From Sphingomonas leidyi (GTDB taxonomy: Bacteria; Pseudomonadota; Alphaproteobacteria; Sphingomonadales; Sphingomonadaceae): a DNA stretch of 64,000 nt. The stretch is taken from assembly GCF_011761945.1 (NCBI RefSeq), contig NZ_JAASQV010000002.1, forward strand, positions 1,116,001-1,180,000, written 5' to 3'. The position numbers and the translations under genes were made by a program. Of the stretch, positions 41,180 to 48,972 are shown one piece after another (the stretch's first letter is position 1; each line of letters begins with the position of its first letter). Below the pieces are notes generated by a model. It was not told the origin of the DNA, made no database searches, and was given only the letters and a program-made list of their open reading frames with translations.

Positions 41180-43204
41180 CTATTGGGCGAAGAACTGCTG
41201 CACCACCATGTAGCTGGCGCGCGGCGTGAGCTTGTCGGCGACGCCGCCGGTGAGCCAGCCGTCGCTGGCGATCGCCGGATCGGTGGAGTTCCGGCCGACG
41301 GGCAGGACCGAGCAGAGGCCGAACCATTCCTCTTCCCAGCAGGTGTAGAATTGCGCATTCGCCGGCCCCCAGGGCGCAATGGGGGCGTCGCGGAAATCGT
41401 GCACGCCGGCCGCCGTCTGGATCGTCGTCGGGTCCGTGACCGTCGGGTCCATCCATTTGTACCATTCGTCGGAGAATTCGAAGACCTGGACGCCCTGGAG
41501 GAGCTGGTTGGCGGGAGCGACCGAGTCGTTGCCCACCTGGAAGCCGGCGGCTGCCTGGAGATAGGCGTAGAGCGCGACTGCGGGGCCGGCCGCGGCCGGG
41601 GGATGCTTGGGGGTCCGCAGCGCTTCGAGCAGCGCCCCGTAGATCGTGGCGTCCAGCTGCATCCAGCTGGGCGGCGGCAGGCCGGGGCTGGCGGGATTCT
41701 GGGGCACGCCCTGGAAGAGCCAGTAGTTCCCCGTGTCGCTATCGTACGCGACCAGCCCGCCGGCATTGTAGGTGGGGTTCTCGGTGAAGAAGGTCGTCGA
41801 CGTCCGCGCCGTGCTGGTGGTGGTGACGACCGCCAGGCTTTCCTGGCCCAGCACCGTGCCGGATATATAGGGCGAGAGGACCGCCGCGCCGGTGGTCGAG
41901 TCCCAGGTCGCCAGTTCGCCGTTGGGATTCGCCACATAGGGATCGTTGCCGCCCAGCGTACCGAAGCCGGTATTCGCGACCTGGGTGAAGCGCATCGCCT
42001 GGGGAATGCCGATCTCGCTCAGCACCACCGGCGCCATCGGCAGGCCGGCGGCCTTGCGCCCGCTCAGATAGGCGATGATCGGCGTGAGCGTGGTGGGTGC
42101 CGCGTAGAGGTTCCAGCCCCATAGATCCAGGCCATAGACATCGGTGGCGTAGGCGGGATTGTTGCCGGTGGCGGTCGTGGTGATGTTGCCCTTGCTGTCG
42201 ACATAGAGCGGCTCGGTGGCCGGTGCGGAGCCGCCGGGAACGGGCGGCGAGACATATTGGACCAGCTGCGTCGTCAGCGTGGCAGTGTCGTCCTGCATCG
42301 CGGCCAGGGTGAGCTTGTTCGGCGCGCCCTGCTTCAGCGCCGCGCCCACCGCGTTCAGGAAATCCCAATATTCGCGATACTCATAGGTGCCGCTCGCGGT
42401 GGGCTGGTTCGTCTCGTTGGTGACGTAGAAGCCGGCCAGAGCGGGGTGGTGGCCATAGCTCTGGCCGAGCCAGGTCGCCGTATCGAGATAATATTGCTGG
42501 ACCTGGGTATATTGAGAGCCCGACGCCGGCGCCGGGTTCGTCGAATAGAAGGCAGCCGTCGACACGCCGACCGACAGGAACACGTAGATCGGATCGACTC
42601 CGCCGTTCCAGCACATGTCGAGAAAGACGTCGTGGCAATAATGATACCAATAGGGCGGCGCCTGCTTGTCGCTCGCTCCCGCGGGCATGTAGGTCGGATA
42701 TTCCTGGCCGTTGGCCGGGACGTAGCGGATCGGGCCGAGCGCGGTCCAGTCGATCGTGGCGTTGCCGGCCGAAGGCACCACGGGCAAGGCGTTGCCCGGG
42801 GCCGACAGCGTGAAGGGCGGCATGTTGAAGCTGCCATAGACGCCGATATTGTTGGCGCCGAGCTTGCGGATCAGGCCGTTCGGCCCGACGTCGCGGTCCC
42901 AGATCGGCTGGTACATGATCATGGTCGTGGCATCGGTGCCGGGGTTCTGCATGCCGATATAATAGAAGTCGCCCATCGGCGATCCGGCGGCGCCGCCATT
43001 GATGTCGAGCGGCGTCGGCTGGTAGCGCACGCCCTTGAAGACGAAGGGCTGCGGGGTTCCCGCGACGCCGGACGCGACCTGCGCGACCATCACCTGGCCG
43101 TTCGAGACGCTCCATGCGGTATCGGCATCCGGATAGAGGCCGGAATGGCCGACGGGCTGCTGGGGCGGCAAGGGGGGTGGGGGTGGAGATGGAGGCGTGG
43201 CCAT
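41180..43204 (-). CDS. Glycoside-hydrolase-like protein without a signal peptide
   Basis: A 674-residue protein. The N-terminus MATPPSPPPPPLPPQQPVG is a Pro-rich tail with no signal peptide. A TIM-barrel-like body follows: VFKGVRYQPTPLD (56-68) resembles the opening of GH72 glucanosyltransferases, IRKLGANNIGVYGSFN fits strand 2, FYVTNETNQP gives a candidate acid/base Glu264, and VVLSEIGIP a candidate nucleophile Glu397. VFEFSDEWYKWMDP also recalls retaining glucanases. It may act on beta-glucan-like polymers, but family assignment is tentative. The ATG at 43202-43204 is supported by GAGAGGAA. If it works outside the cell, export must be by a non-Sec route; otherwise it acts in the cytoplasm. 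No secretion genes are adjacent. Confidence 0.6.
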   Translation of the reverse strand: MATPPSPPPPPLPPQQPVGHSGLYPDADTAWSVSNGQVMVAQVASGVAGTPQPFVFKGVRYQPTPLDINGGAAGSPMGDFYYIGMQNPGTDATTMIMYQPIWDRDVGPNGLIRKLGANNIGVYGSFNMPPFTLSAPGNALPVVPSAGNATIDWTALGPIRYVPANGQEYPTYMPAGASDKQAPPYWYHYCHDVFLDMCWNGGVDPIYVFLSVGVSTAAFYSTNPAPASGSQYTQVQQYYLDTATWLGQSYGHHPALAGFYVTNETNQPTASGTYEYREYWDFLNAVGAALKQGAPNKLTLAAMQDDTATLTTQLVQYVSPPVPGGSAPATEPLYVDSKGNITTTATGNNPAYATDVYGLDLWGWNLYAAPTTLTPIIAYLSGRKAAGLPMAPVVLSEIGIPQAMRFTQVANTGFGTLGGNDPYVANPNGELATWDSTTGAAVLSPYISGTVLGQESLAVVTTTSTARTSTTFFTENPTYNAGGLVAYDSDTGNYWLFQGVPQNPASPGLPPPSWMQLDATIYGALLEALRTPKHPPAAAGPAVALYAYLQAAAGFQVGNDSVAPANQLLQGVQVFEFSDEWYKWMDPTVTDPTTIQTAAGVHDFRDAPIAPWGPANAQFYTCWEEEWFGLCSVLPVGRNSTDPAIASDGWLTGGVADKLTPRASYMVVQQFFAQ

Positions 43205-43382
43205 GATCTTCCTCTCGCTGTCACCGGACGCTCGCGGCGAGCGCCGGTCCGGATGGGCGAGCGGAAGGGCGTGCGCGATTCATCGGGGTCCGGGTGTCAT
43301 GCGCATGTGAAACCGGCCCCCGCCGCTCATCGCCAGTCTAGCCGGGCGCGGGACGGATACGAAACGAAGTTGGCAGCGAAAT

Positions 43383-43679
43383 GGTGGCTTATGGCGGGGC
43401 CTGCCGATCGGGTCGACCACCTTCACGGTGCAGACCGAGAATTTCCGCGAGATGGGCAATGCCGTGGACCTGGCGCACCGGATCGGTGCAAGCCATGTCT
43501 ATTTCGGCCGCATCACCAATTGGGGGACCTTCAGCCCCGACCAATATGCCGAAACGGCGGTTTTCCTGCCCGGCCATCCGGACCATGCCGAATTCCTCGC
43601 CGCGTGCCGCGATCCGCGTTTGCGCGACCCCATCGTGTGCCCGAGCGATCTGGACGAATTCATCCACGGGCGGGCCTGA
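43383..43679 (+). pseudogene. Radical-SAM/SPASM protein C-terminal remnant
   Basis: About 95 codons ending with TGA. The readable part, VQTENFREMGNAVDLAHRIG then YFGRITNWGTFSPDQYAE and PGHPDHAEFLAACRDPRLRDP, matches the C-terminal region of radical-SAM proteins with a SPASM-type end. The CxxxCxxC cluster, the barrel and any start are missing; upstream DNA gives no matching frame. A GTG at 43428 could start a short 83-residue product, but decay is more likely. It sits between the glycosidase-like gene and rsh. Confidence 0.65.
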
Positions 43680-43721
43680 ACGGGCCCGCGTCGCGGCGGG
43701 CCAATCCGAGCCCGGCCTGGT

Positions 43722-45812
43722 TTAGGCCCGTTCCGCCGAGCTCACCGCGTCCGCCGCGCGCAGTGCCGCCAGCAGGCGCATCAGGTGCGCCGCGTTGCGC
43801 ACTTCCAGGTCCATCGTGTTGGTGTGGAAAGTGGTGTCGCGATTGTCCATGCGCAGGCCGAGGATGTTGGCCTTGTGCTGGCCGATCAGCGTGGCGACCG
43901 CGCCCAGCGCGCCGGGCTCGTTCTTCAGCGTGATCTCGATCTGGGCGATGCCGCCCTCGGCCTTGTTGCCCCAGGTGAGATCGACCCAGTCTTCCTCGGT
44001 GGTGTCGGCCAGGCTGGGGCAATCGATCCGGTGCACTTCGATCGGCTCGCCGGCCCGGCGGATGCCGACGATGCGATCGCCCGGCACCGGGCGGCAATCG
44101 ACCGAGAAGTGGAACGCGACTCCCGGGGTGAGGCCCTTGATCTCGATCGCGTGCTGCTGGGGCGGCAGGTCGTGCTCGTCCTCGCCTTCGGTCGAGCCGG
44201 GCATCAGCGCTTCCATCACCTGGAAATCGGTGAACTGGCGGCGGGCGATCGCTTCCATCAACGAAGCCTCGTCCTGCAACTTGAGGCGCTTGAGCGCATC
44301 GGGGATCGCGCTGTCGCCCGGCGGGGTCGGCAGGCGCAGCACGATCTCGTCATAGAGCTTGTGGCCGAGTGCGATCGTCTCCTCGCGCTCCTTGTGGCGG
44401 ATATGGCGGCGGATCGCCGCGCGCGCCTTGCCGGTGATCGCGAAGTTGAGCCAGTTGGCCTGGGGCTCCTGCGCCTTGGAACGCAGGATCTGGACCTGGT
44501 CGCCCTGCTCGATCTCCGTGCGCAGCGGCACGACGCGGCCGTTGATCTTGGCGCCGACCGCCTGGTCGCCCAGGTTGGAATGGACCGCATAGGCGAAGTC
44601 GATCGGAGTCGCGCGCTTGGGCAGCTGGATCAGTTCGCCCTTGGGCGTGAAGGCGAAGATCCGGTCCTGATACATCGCCATGCGGGTATGCTCGAGCAGC
44701 TCCTCGGGGCTCTCGGCATGTTCGAGGATCTCGATGAGGTCCTTGATCCAGCTGACCTGGGTATCGGGCCGGACGTTGCTGGCCTTGTAGGCCCAGTGGG
44801 CGGCGAGGCCATATTCGGCCTGGGCGTGCATGTCGCGCGTGCGGATCTGGATCTCGATGCGCGTGTCGCCGGCATGGATGATGCTGGTATGGAGCGAGCG
44901 ATAGCCGTTGCGCTTCGGCGTGGAGATATAGTCCTTGAACCGGCCCGGCACCATCGGCCAGCGGCGGTGGATCACCCCGAGCGCGCGGTAGCATTCCTCC
45001 TCGGTGTCGACGATCGCGCGAAAGGCCATGATGTCGCTGAGCTGCTCGAGCGACACGTGGCGCTCGGACATCTTCTTCCAGATCGAATAGGGATGCTTCT
45101 CGCGCCCGGTGATCTCGGCCTCGATGCCGCCGCGCGAAAGGAGGAGCTTGAGGCCCGAGGCGATCTTGGCGATGCGGTCCTCGCCTTCGATCTTCAGGCT
45201 GTCGAGCCGCTTCTCGATCGATTCATAGGCTTCGGGCTCGAGCTCGCGAAAGGCGAGCGTCTGCATCTCCTTCATGAACTCGTACATGCCGATCCGCTCG
45301 GCGAGCGGGGCATAGATGTCCATCGTCTCGCGGGCGATGCGCTTGCGCTTGTCGGGATTCTTGATGTGGTGGAGCGTGCGCATGTTGTGCAGCCGGTCGG
45401 CCAGCTTGACGAGCAGCACGCGGACATCGTCCGACATGGCGAGCAGGAACTTGCGGAGATTCTCGGCGGCGCGCTCGCTCTCGGTCTGCGCCTCGATCTT
45501 GGAGAGCTTGGTGACGCCGTCGACCATGCGCGCGACATTGTCGCCGAATAGGCGCTGGATGTCCTCGGGCGTGGCCACCGTGTCCTCGACCGTGTCGTGC
45601 AGGATCGCGGTGACGATCGTCTCGTCGTCGAGATGCAGGTCTGTGAGGATGCCGGCCACTTCGATCGGGTGGCTGAAATAGGGGTCGCCGCTGGCGCGCT
45701 TCTGGGTGCCGTGCGCGTTGACCGAGAAGACATATGCCCGGTTGAGCATCGCTTCATCGGCATCGGGGTCGTAGCTCAGGACCCGGTCGACAAGTTCATA
45801 TTGGCGCAGCAC
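43722..45812 (-). CDS. rsh: Bifunctional (p)ppGpp synthetase/hydrolase (RelA/SpoT family)
   Basis: A 696-residue stringent-response enzyme. The hydrolase HD domain has the metal site AILHDTVEDT (HDxxED, His72-Asp77), and LVKLADRLHNMRTL follows. The synthetase has GYRSLHTSI and AEYGLAAHWAYK; then come TGS (FTPKGELIQLPKRATPIDFAYAVHSN) in pieces and a C-terminal ACT domain (about 620-696). Both activities look intact, so this is the single Rsh enzyme typical of alphaproteobacteria. The GTG at 45812 gives the conserved VLRQYELVDRVL start; a further 77 in-frame residues upstream are not protein-like. It lies downstream of the CC_3452-like gene on the same strand. Confidence 0.95.
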   Translation of the reverse strand: MLRQYELVDRVLSYDPDADEAMLNRAYVFSVNAHGTQKRASGDPYFSHPIEVAGILTDLHLDDETIVTAILHDTVEDTVATPEDIQRLFGDNVARMVDGVTKLSKIEAQTESERAAENLRKFLLAMSDDVRVLLVKLADRLHNMRTLHHIKNPDKRKRIARETMDIYAPLAERIGMYEFMKEMQTLAFRELEPEAYESIEKRLDSLKIEGEDRIAKIASGLKLLLSRGGIEAEITGREKHPYSIWKKMSERHVSLEQLSDIMAFRAIVDTEEECYRALGVIHRRWPMVPGRFKDYISTPKRNGYRSLHTSIIHAGDTRIEIQIRTRDMHAQAEYGLAAHWAYKASNVRPDTQVSWIKDLIEILEHAESPEELLEHTRMAMYQDRIFAFTPKGELIQLPKRATPIDFAYAVHSNLGDQAVGAKINGRVVPLRTEIEQGDQVQILRSKAQEPQANWLNFAITGKARAAIRRHIRHKEREETIALGHKLYDEIVLRLPTPPGDSAIPDALKRLKLQDEASLMEAIARRQFTDFQVMEALMPGSTEGEDEHDLPPQQHAIEIKGLTPGVAFHFSVDCRPVPGDRIVGIRRAGEPIEVHRIDCPSLADTTEEDWVDLTWGNKAEGGIAQIEITLKNEPGALGAVATLIGQHKANILGLRMDNRDTTFHTNTMDLEVRNAAHLMRLLAALRAADAVSSAERA

Positions 45813-45881
45813 GGGATCTAAGATGGGGCCCGGTGCTGTTGCTTTGCAATAAATTTGCGCGTCTTGCGGCGCTTTTCGTGC

Positions 45882-45917
45882 GGAGCCGGCCACTTCGACG
45901 GCGAAGCGGCCGGCTCC
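45882..45917. terminator. Strong hairpin upstream of rsh
   Basis: GGAGCCGGCCACTTCG at 45882-45897 and CGAAGCGGCCGGCTCC at 45902-45917: 16-bp arms with one mismatch or G-U pair and a 4-nt loop. It begins just after the stop of the minus-strand gene at 45925 and precedes rsh. There is no T-run after it, so it may end the upstream transcript inefficiently or be a leader structure. Confidence 0.5.
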
Positions 45918-45924
45918 GATCGAC

Positions 45925-46236
45925 TCAATTCGCCTTGGCGTTGCACTTTTCGAGCGCGGCCGCATCGAAATCGGCGCCGTTGGCGCGGAAGGCCGAAAGC
46001 TTGCCGACTTCGCGGGCGACGAGCTCGCAGACGATGCCGTCACGCGCGTTCGCCTTGGCGGCGGTGCAGGTGCCGGCGCCGCACTTCCACAGCGTCGAGC
46101 GCGTGACGAGGCTGGTCTTGGCAGGCGCGCTCACCGGAGTCGCGGAATAATAGCCGTTCGGGGCACCCTGCGCGATGCCGGCAGCGGGGACGAGGGCCAG
46201 CGTGGCCGCAGCCGCTGCGGCGAAGAAGCGGGTCAT
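45925..46236 (-). CDS. Small exported protein, CC_3452-like
   Basis: A 103-residue protein with a signal peptide (RFFAAAAAATLALVP, cleavage after IAQ). The mature part holds LWKCGAGTC, IVCELVAREVGKL and ALEKCNAKAN; four cysteines in this order match the alphaproteobacterial CC_3452-type family of unknown function. It likely forms two disulfides in the periplasm. The ATG at 46234-46236 was chosen because AGGAGG lies about 8 bases upstream. It diverges from the HxlR regulator gene; a palindrome lies just upstream of its ribosome-binding site. Confidence 0.78.
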   Translation of the reverse strand: MTRFFAAAAAATLALVPAAGIAQGAPNGYYSATPVSAPAKTSLVTRSTLWKCGAGTCTAAKANARDGIVCELVAREVGKLSAFRANGADFDAAALEKCNAKAN

Positions 46237-46261
46237 GGGAAATCCTCCTGGGGTCAGAACC

Positions 46262-46277
46262 TGCAGCCTGGGCTGCA
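46262..46277. promoter_or_regulatory. Short perfect palindrome upstream of the CC_3452-like gene
   Basis: TGCAGCC-TG-GGCTGCA, 7-bp perfect arms, 25-41 bases before the start on the minus strand. Spacing fits an operator or leader hairpin. TTGACA at 46291-46296 could be a -35 element for the divergent HxlR gene. Confidence 0.4.
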
Positions 46278-46341
46278 ACCCGGTTTTTAATTGACATCAA
46301 AGTAAGTTGCAACGAGAAACTTTTGCTGCGGCGCAAGAAGT

Positions 46342-46373
46342 TACGGCATTCCGTAGCGTCGGCTTTTACGGTA
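46342..46373. promoter_or_regulatory. Candidate HxlR operator
   Basis: TACGG-CATT-CCGTA at 46342-46355 is a perfect 5-bp dyad, and a third half-site TACGGTA follows at 46367-46373, directly before the HxlR start at 46386. The spacing fits autoregulation. Confidence 0.45.
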
Positions 46374-46385
46374 GGATGACAAGTT

Positions 46386-46886
46386 ATGGGTGGTGCCATT
46401 CGAGAGTCGCTGCGCCAGCTGGCGAATGACTGCAGCCTGCCGGCGGCGCTGGAAGCGATGGGCGAACGCTGGTCGTTCCTGATCCTGCGCGGCTCGTTCA
46501 ACGGGCTGCACCATTTCGAGGAATTCCAGTCCGAGCTGGGCATTGCGCGCAACATCCTGGCGAACCGGCTGGCCCGGCTGGTCGACAAGGGCATATTGCA
46601 GCGCCAGCCCTGTGCCGACGATCGCCGCAAGATCGAATATCGCCTGACCGACAAGGGCTATGCGCTGCTGCCGGTGATGATTTCGCTCCGGCAATGGGGC
46701 GAGCGCTGGGAGACGGGCGTGCCGGCCTTTCCGGTGCTGGTCGATGCGCGCGACAGCTGCCCGATCCGCCAGGTCCAGGTGTTGAGCCATGACGGGCGCG
46801 TGCTGGGCAAGGGGGACTTGCTCTGGGCGCTGGCCGAGGATGTGGTGCACGAGGACGAAGCGGCCGAAGTGAAGGCGGCGGAATAG
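46386..46886 (+). CDS. HxlR-family transcriptional regulator
   Basis: A 166-residue winged-helix regulator. CSLPAALEAMGERWSFLILRGSFNG and FHHFEEFQSELGIARNILANRL-like segments match the HxlR domain: conserved cysteine in CSL, W in ERW, and the recognition helix ending NRLARLV. DKGILQRQPC and EYRLTDKGYALLPVMISLRQWGERW complete it. The cysteine near residue 18 can sense redox or electrophiles in YodB-like members. A C-terminal extension (about 115-166) is acidic and may be a sensing part. Divergent from the CC_3452-like gene with dyads between, so it may regulate itself and that gene. Confidence 0.92.
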   Translation: MGGAIRESLRQLANDCSLPAALEAMGERWSFLILRGSFNGLHHFEEFQSELGIARNILANRLARLVDKGILQRQPCADDRRKIEYRLTDKGYALLPVMISLRQWGERWETGVPAFPVLVDARDSCPIRQVQVLSHDGRVLGKGDLLWALAEDVVHEDEAAEVKAAE

Positions 46887-46955
46887 GGGCGCCTTGCTGG
46901 CCAAGTCCAATTGCGGCATGATTGTGTCGCAATAGAGGCGGGATCGGTCAAGGCG

Positions 46956-47696
46956 ATGGCGTTGCGCGGGCTTGGTTCGACAGGGCTGTTGTGCGCCGGC
47001 TTGCTGGCCGGATGCACGCTGGGCTCGGACCAACCCTTCATCCCCCGAGGCGATACCGTGCCCGGCCTTGCCGATGGCGACTATCAGCGGTTCATGATTG
47101 CCGGCCCGGCGAAGATGCCCGCCGCCATCCGCAGGGATTGCGTGACACCGGGCTATGTCTTCCCCATGCCGGACGAGCGGGGCAAGCGGCGGAGCCGCCA
47201 GGTGCAGCCGACCTATTGTCCCTATGACGGAGCCCAGCGGCTGCCGCTCATCCGGCTCGCCCGCGAAGGCGATGGCTATTGGCTGACGGCGCCCGACCGG
47301 CGGCTCAACATCCGCTTCAAGCTGTTGCGCCATGGCATCTATCTCGTGCAGTCGGACGATCCGGAAGGCGATGGCCTGCGCTACGGCTATGCACTGACGC
47401 GCGAGGCGCCGGGCGGCATCGATATGGCGCTGCTCAACTGCGATTATTTCCCTGCGCTGAAGTCCATCCACGAGACCGATACCGCCAATGCGGCCGAGGA
47501 AGTGGCGATCGAGCCGGAAACTGCGCCAGCGCCCGAGCCCTCCGCTGCGCCGGGGCCAGGCGAAGTGCTGCCCAGCCAGCACGGGGACTGCCGGGCGCCC
47601 TCGCTGGCGGCAATCCAGCCCGAGCTCGATAGGGTGGTCGATCGCTTCGCGCAGGGGCGCGAGATCGTCTGGTTCCTGCTGCGGCGCGTGGTCTAG
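46956..47696 (+). CDS. Lipoprotein of unknown function
   Basis: A 246-residue protein with a lipoprotein signal, LRGLGSTGLLCAGLLAGC, where LAGC is the lipobox; the acylated Cys is followed by TLGSD. Three further cysteines (RDCVTPG, TYCPYDG, NCDYFP) suggest disulfides. The middle is mixed alpha/beta; an acidic-proline linker (EEVAIEPETAPAPEP) separates a C-terminal helix. I do not recognise the family. ATG at 46956 was chosen because the lipobox then has normal spacing; an upstream ATG adds 15 residues. Its TAG overlaps the stop of the convergent thioesterase at CTAG 47693-47696. Confidence 0.72.
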   Translation: MALRGLGSTGLLCAGLLAGCTLGSDQPFIPRGDTVPGLADGDYQRFMIAGPAKMPAAIRRDCVTPGYVFPMPDERGKRRSRQVQPTYCPYDGAQRLPLIRLAREGDGYWLTAPDRRLNIRFKLLRHGIYLVQSDDPEGDGLRYGYALTREAPGGIDMALLNCDYFPALKSIHETDTANAAEEVAIEPETAPAPEPSAAPGPGEVLPSQHGDCRAPSLAAIQPELDRVVDRFAQGREIVWFLLRRVV

Positions 47697-48112
47697 CCCC
47701 CTAGCCCCTCCAGCCGCACGCGCACATTCTCCGGGATCGGCTTGGACTTGCGCGTCGCCAGGTCGACATGGACGCTGACCATCTCGACCTCGGTATGGAG
47801 TTCGCCGGTATCGGCGTGGCAGAGTTCGATGCGCATCGTCATGCTCGACGTGCCGACTCGCTCGACCCGGGCGAAGCCCTCGACCATGTCGTCGAACACG
47901 AACGGCTTCTTGTAGTCGATGGCGGCGCGGACGACGTTGAACTCGGCATCGAGCCAGTCGGGGCCGATATCGCCCAGATCGGCCCAGCGCCAGAACTCGC
48001 CGAGCGTGACGTCGGCATATTCGAGATAGCGCGAGTTGAAGACGATCTTCTGTCCGTCGATCTCGGAATAGCGGACGCGGAAGCGGGTGGAGAATTGGAA
48101 GCCGGGACGCAT
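47693..48112 (-). CDS. Acyl-CoA thioesterase, YbgC/4HBT-like
   Basis: A 139-residue hot-dog-fold enzyme. RVRYSEIDGQKIVFNSRYLEYAD resembles the YbgC/4-hydroxybenzoyl-CoA thioesterase active-site segment (Asp in the E/Q-x-D-x-x-G region then N-x-x-YL). It continues with DYKKPFVFDDMVEGFARV and ends with the edge strand HVDLATRKSKPIP. It probably cleaves short acyl-CoAs. It is the last gene on the minus strand of this unit, following the TSUP gene by 70 bp. The exact substrate is open. Confidence 0.85.
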   Translation of the reverse strand: MRPGFQFSTRFRVRYSEIDGQKIVFNSRYLEYADVTLGEFWRWADLGDIGPDWLDAEFNVVRAAIDYKKPFVFDDMVEGFARVERVGTSSMTMRIELCHADTGELHTEVEMVSVHVDLATRKSKPIPENVRVRLEGLGG

Positions 48113-48182
48113 TGCGGCGAGGTGGCGCGAGGAAGGGGGCGCGTCAACTCCCGCTTCGCCGTTCCCGCGCGGGCGAGGACAC

Positions 48183-48962
48183 CTAGCTCAGCAGCCTCAG
48201 GCCGACGATAGCGAGCACCGTCGCCAGGATCGGCACCAGCACGCGCTCGGAGATGCGCGTCGCGATCAGGCTGCCGATCACGATGCCGGGGATCGAGCCG
48301 AGCAGCAGCGCGACGAGCAGGCCCGGGTCCACCGATCCCATCGTCCAATGGCCGATGCCGGCGATGAAGGTGAGCGGCACCGCATGCGCGATGTCCGAGC
48401 CGACCAGCCGCGCCACCGGCGCGCCGGGATAGAGGACGAGCAGCGCCGTCATCCCCAGCGCGCCCGCGCCCACCGAAGTGAGCGAGACGAGCACGCCCAG
48501 CACCGCGCCCAGCACTATGGTGAGGCCGGCGATGATGCGCCCGTCCAGCCTGGCGAAGCGCTGTCCCGCCGCGCGCACGATGCGGGTGCGGAAGAACAGC
48601 GCGATCGCAGTGAGGATCAGGGTGACGCCGAGGATCGCCGAGATCAGATGCCCGGTATCCTGGGCGCCGCGATGGGCGGCGTTGAGGAACAGCAGTGTGG
48701 TGATCGTCGCCGGGACGCTGCCGGTCGCCAGCCGCCGCACCACCCGCCAGTCGACCGATCCGCGCCAGCCATGGACGACGGTGCCCACCGCCTTGGTGCC
48801 CGAGGCATAGAGCAGGTCGGTGCCGACGGCGGTGGCCGGGTGGAAGCCGAAGACGAGCACCAGCAAGGGCGTCATCAGCGATCCGCCGCCGACGCCGGTC
48901 AGCCCGACGAGCAGGCCGACGAGCACGCCGGCAAGCGAATAGAGCGGATCGACGTGCAGCAC
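48183..48962 (-). CDS. TSUP-family (TauE/SafE) sulfite/sulfonate exporter-like protein
   Basis: A 259-residue protein with about eight hydrophobic segments in two repeats. GVLVGLLVGLTGVGGGSLMTPLLV and LGVLVSLTSVGAGALGMTALLV are the two G-rich TSUP signatures, and HPATAVGTDLLYA follows the first. The family exports sulfite, sulfoacetate or other organic anions. The start is 10 bp after the alaC stop, so the two are likely an operon. The substrate is not clear from sequence. Confidence 0.9.
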   Translation of the reverse strand: MLHVDPLYSLAGVLVGLLVGLTGVGGGSLMTPLLVLVFGFHPATAVGTDLLYASGTKAVGTVVHGWRGSVDWRVVRRLATGSVPATITTLLFLNAAHRGAQDTGHLISAILGVTLILTAIALFFRTRIVRAAGQRFARLDGRIIAGLTIVLGAVLGVLVSLTSVGAGALGMTALLVLYPGAPVARLVGSDIAHAVPLTFIAGIGHWTMGSVDPGLLVALLLGSIPGIVIGSLIATRISERVLVPILATVLAIVGLRLLS

Positions 48963-48972
48963 CGGCCCGGGC

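Noticed and set aside
43381..43725. 114-codon plus-strand frame overlapping the radical-SAM remnant
   Set aside because: It is out of phase with the recognisable SPASM-like sequence and is Arg/Ser/Pro-rich noise.
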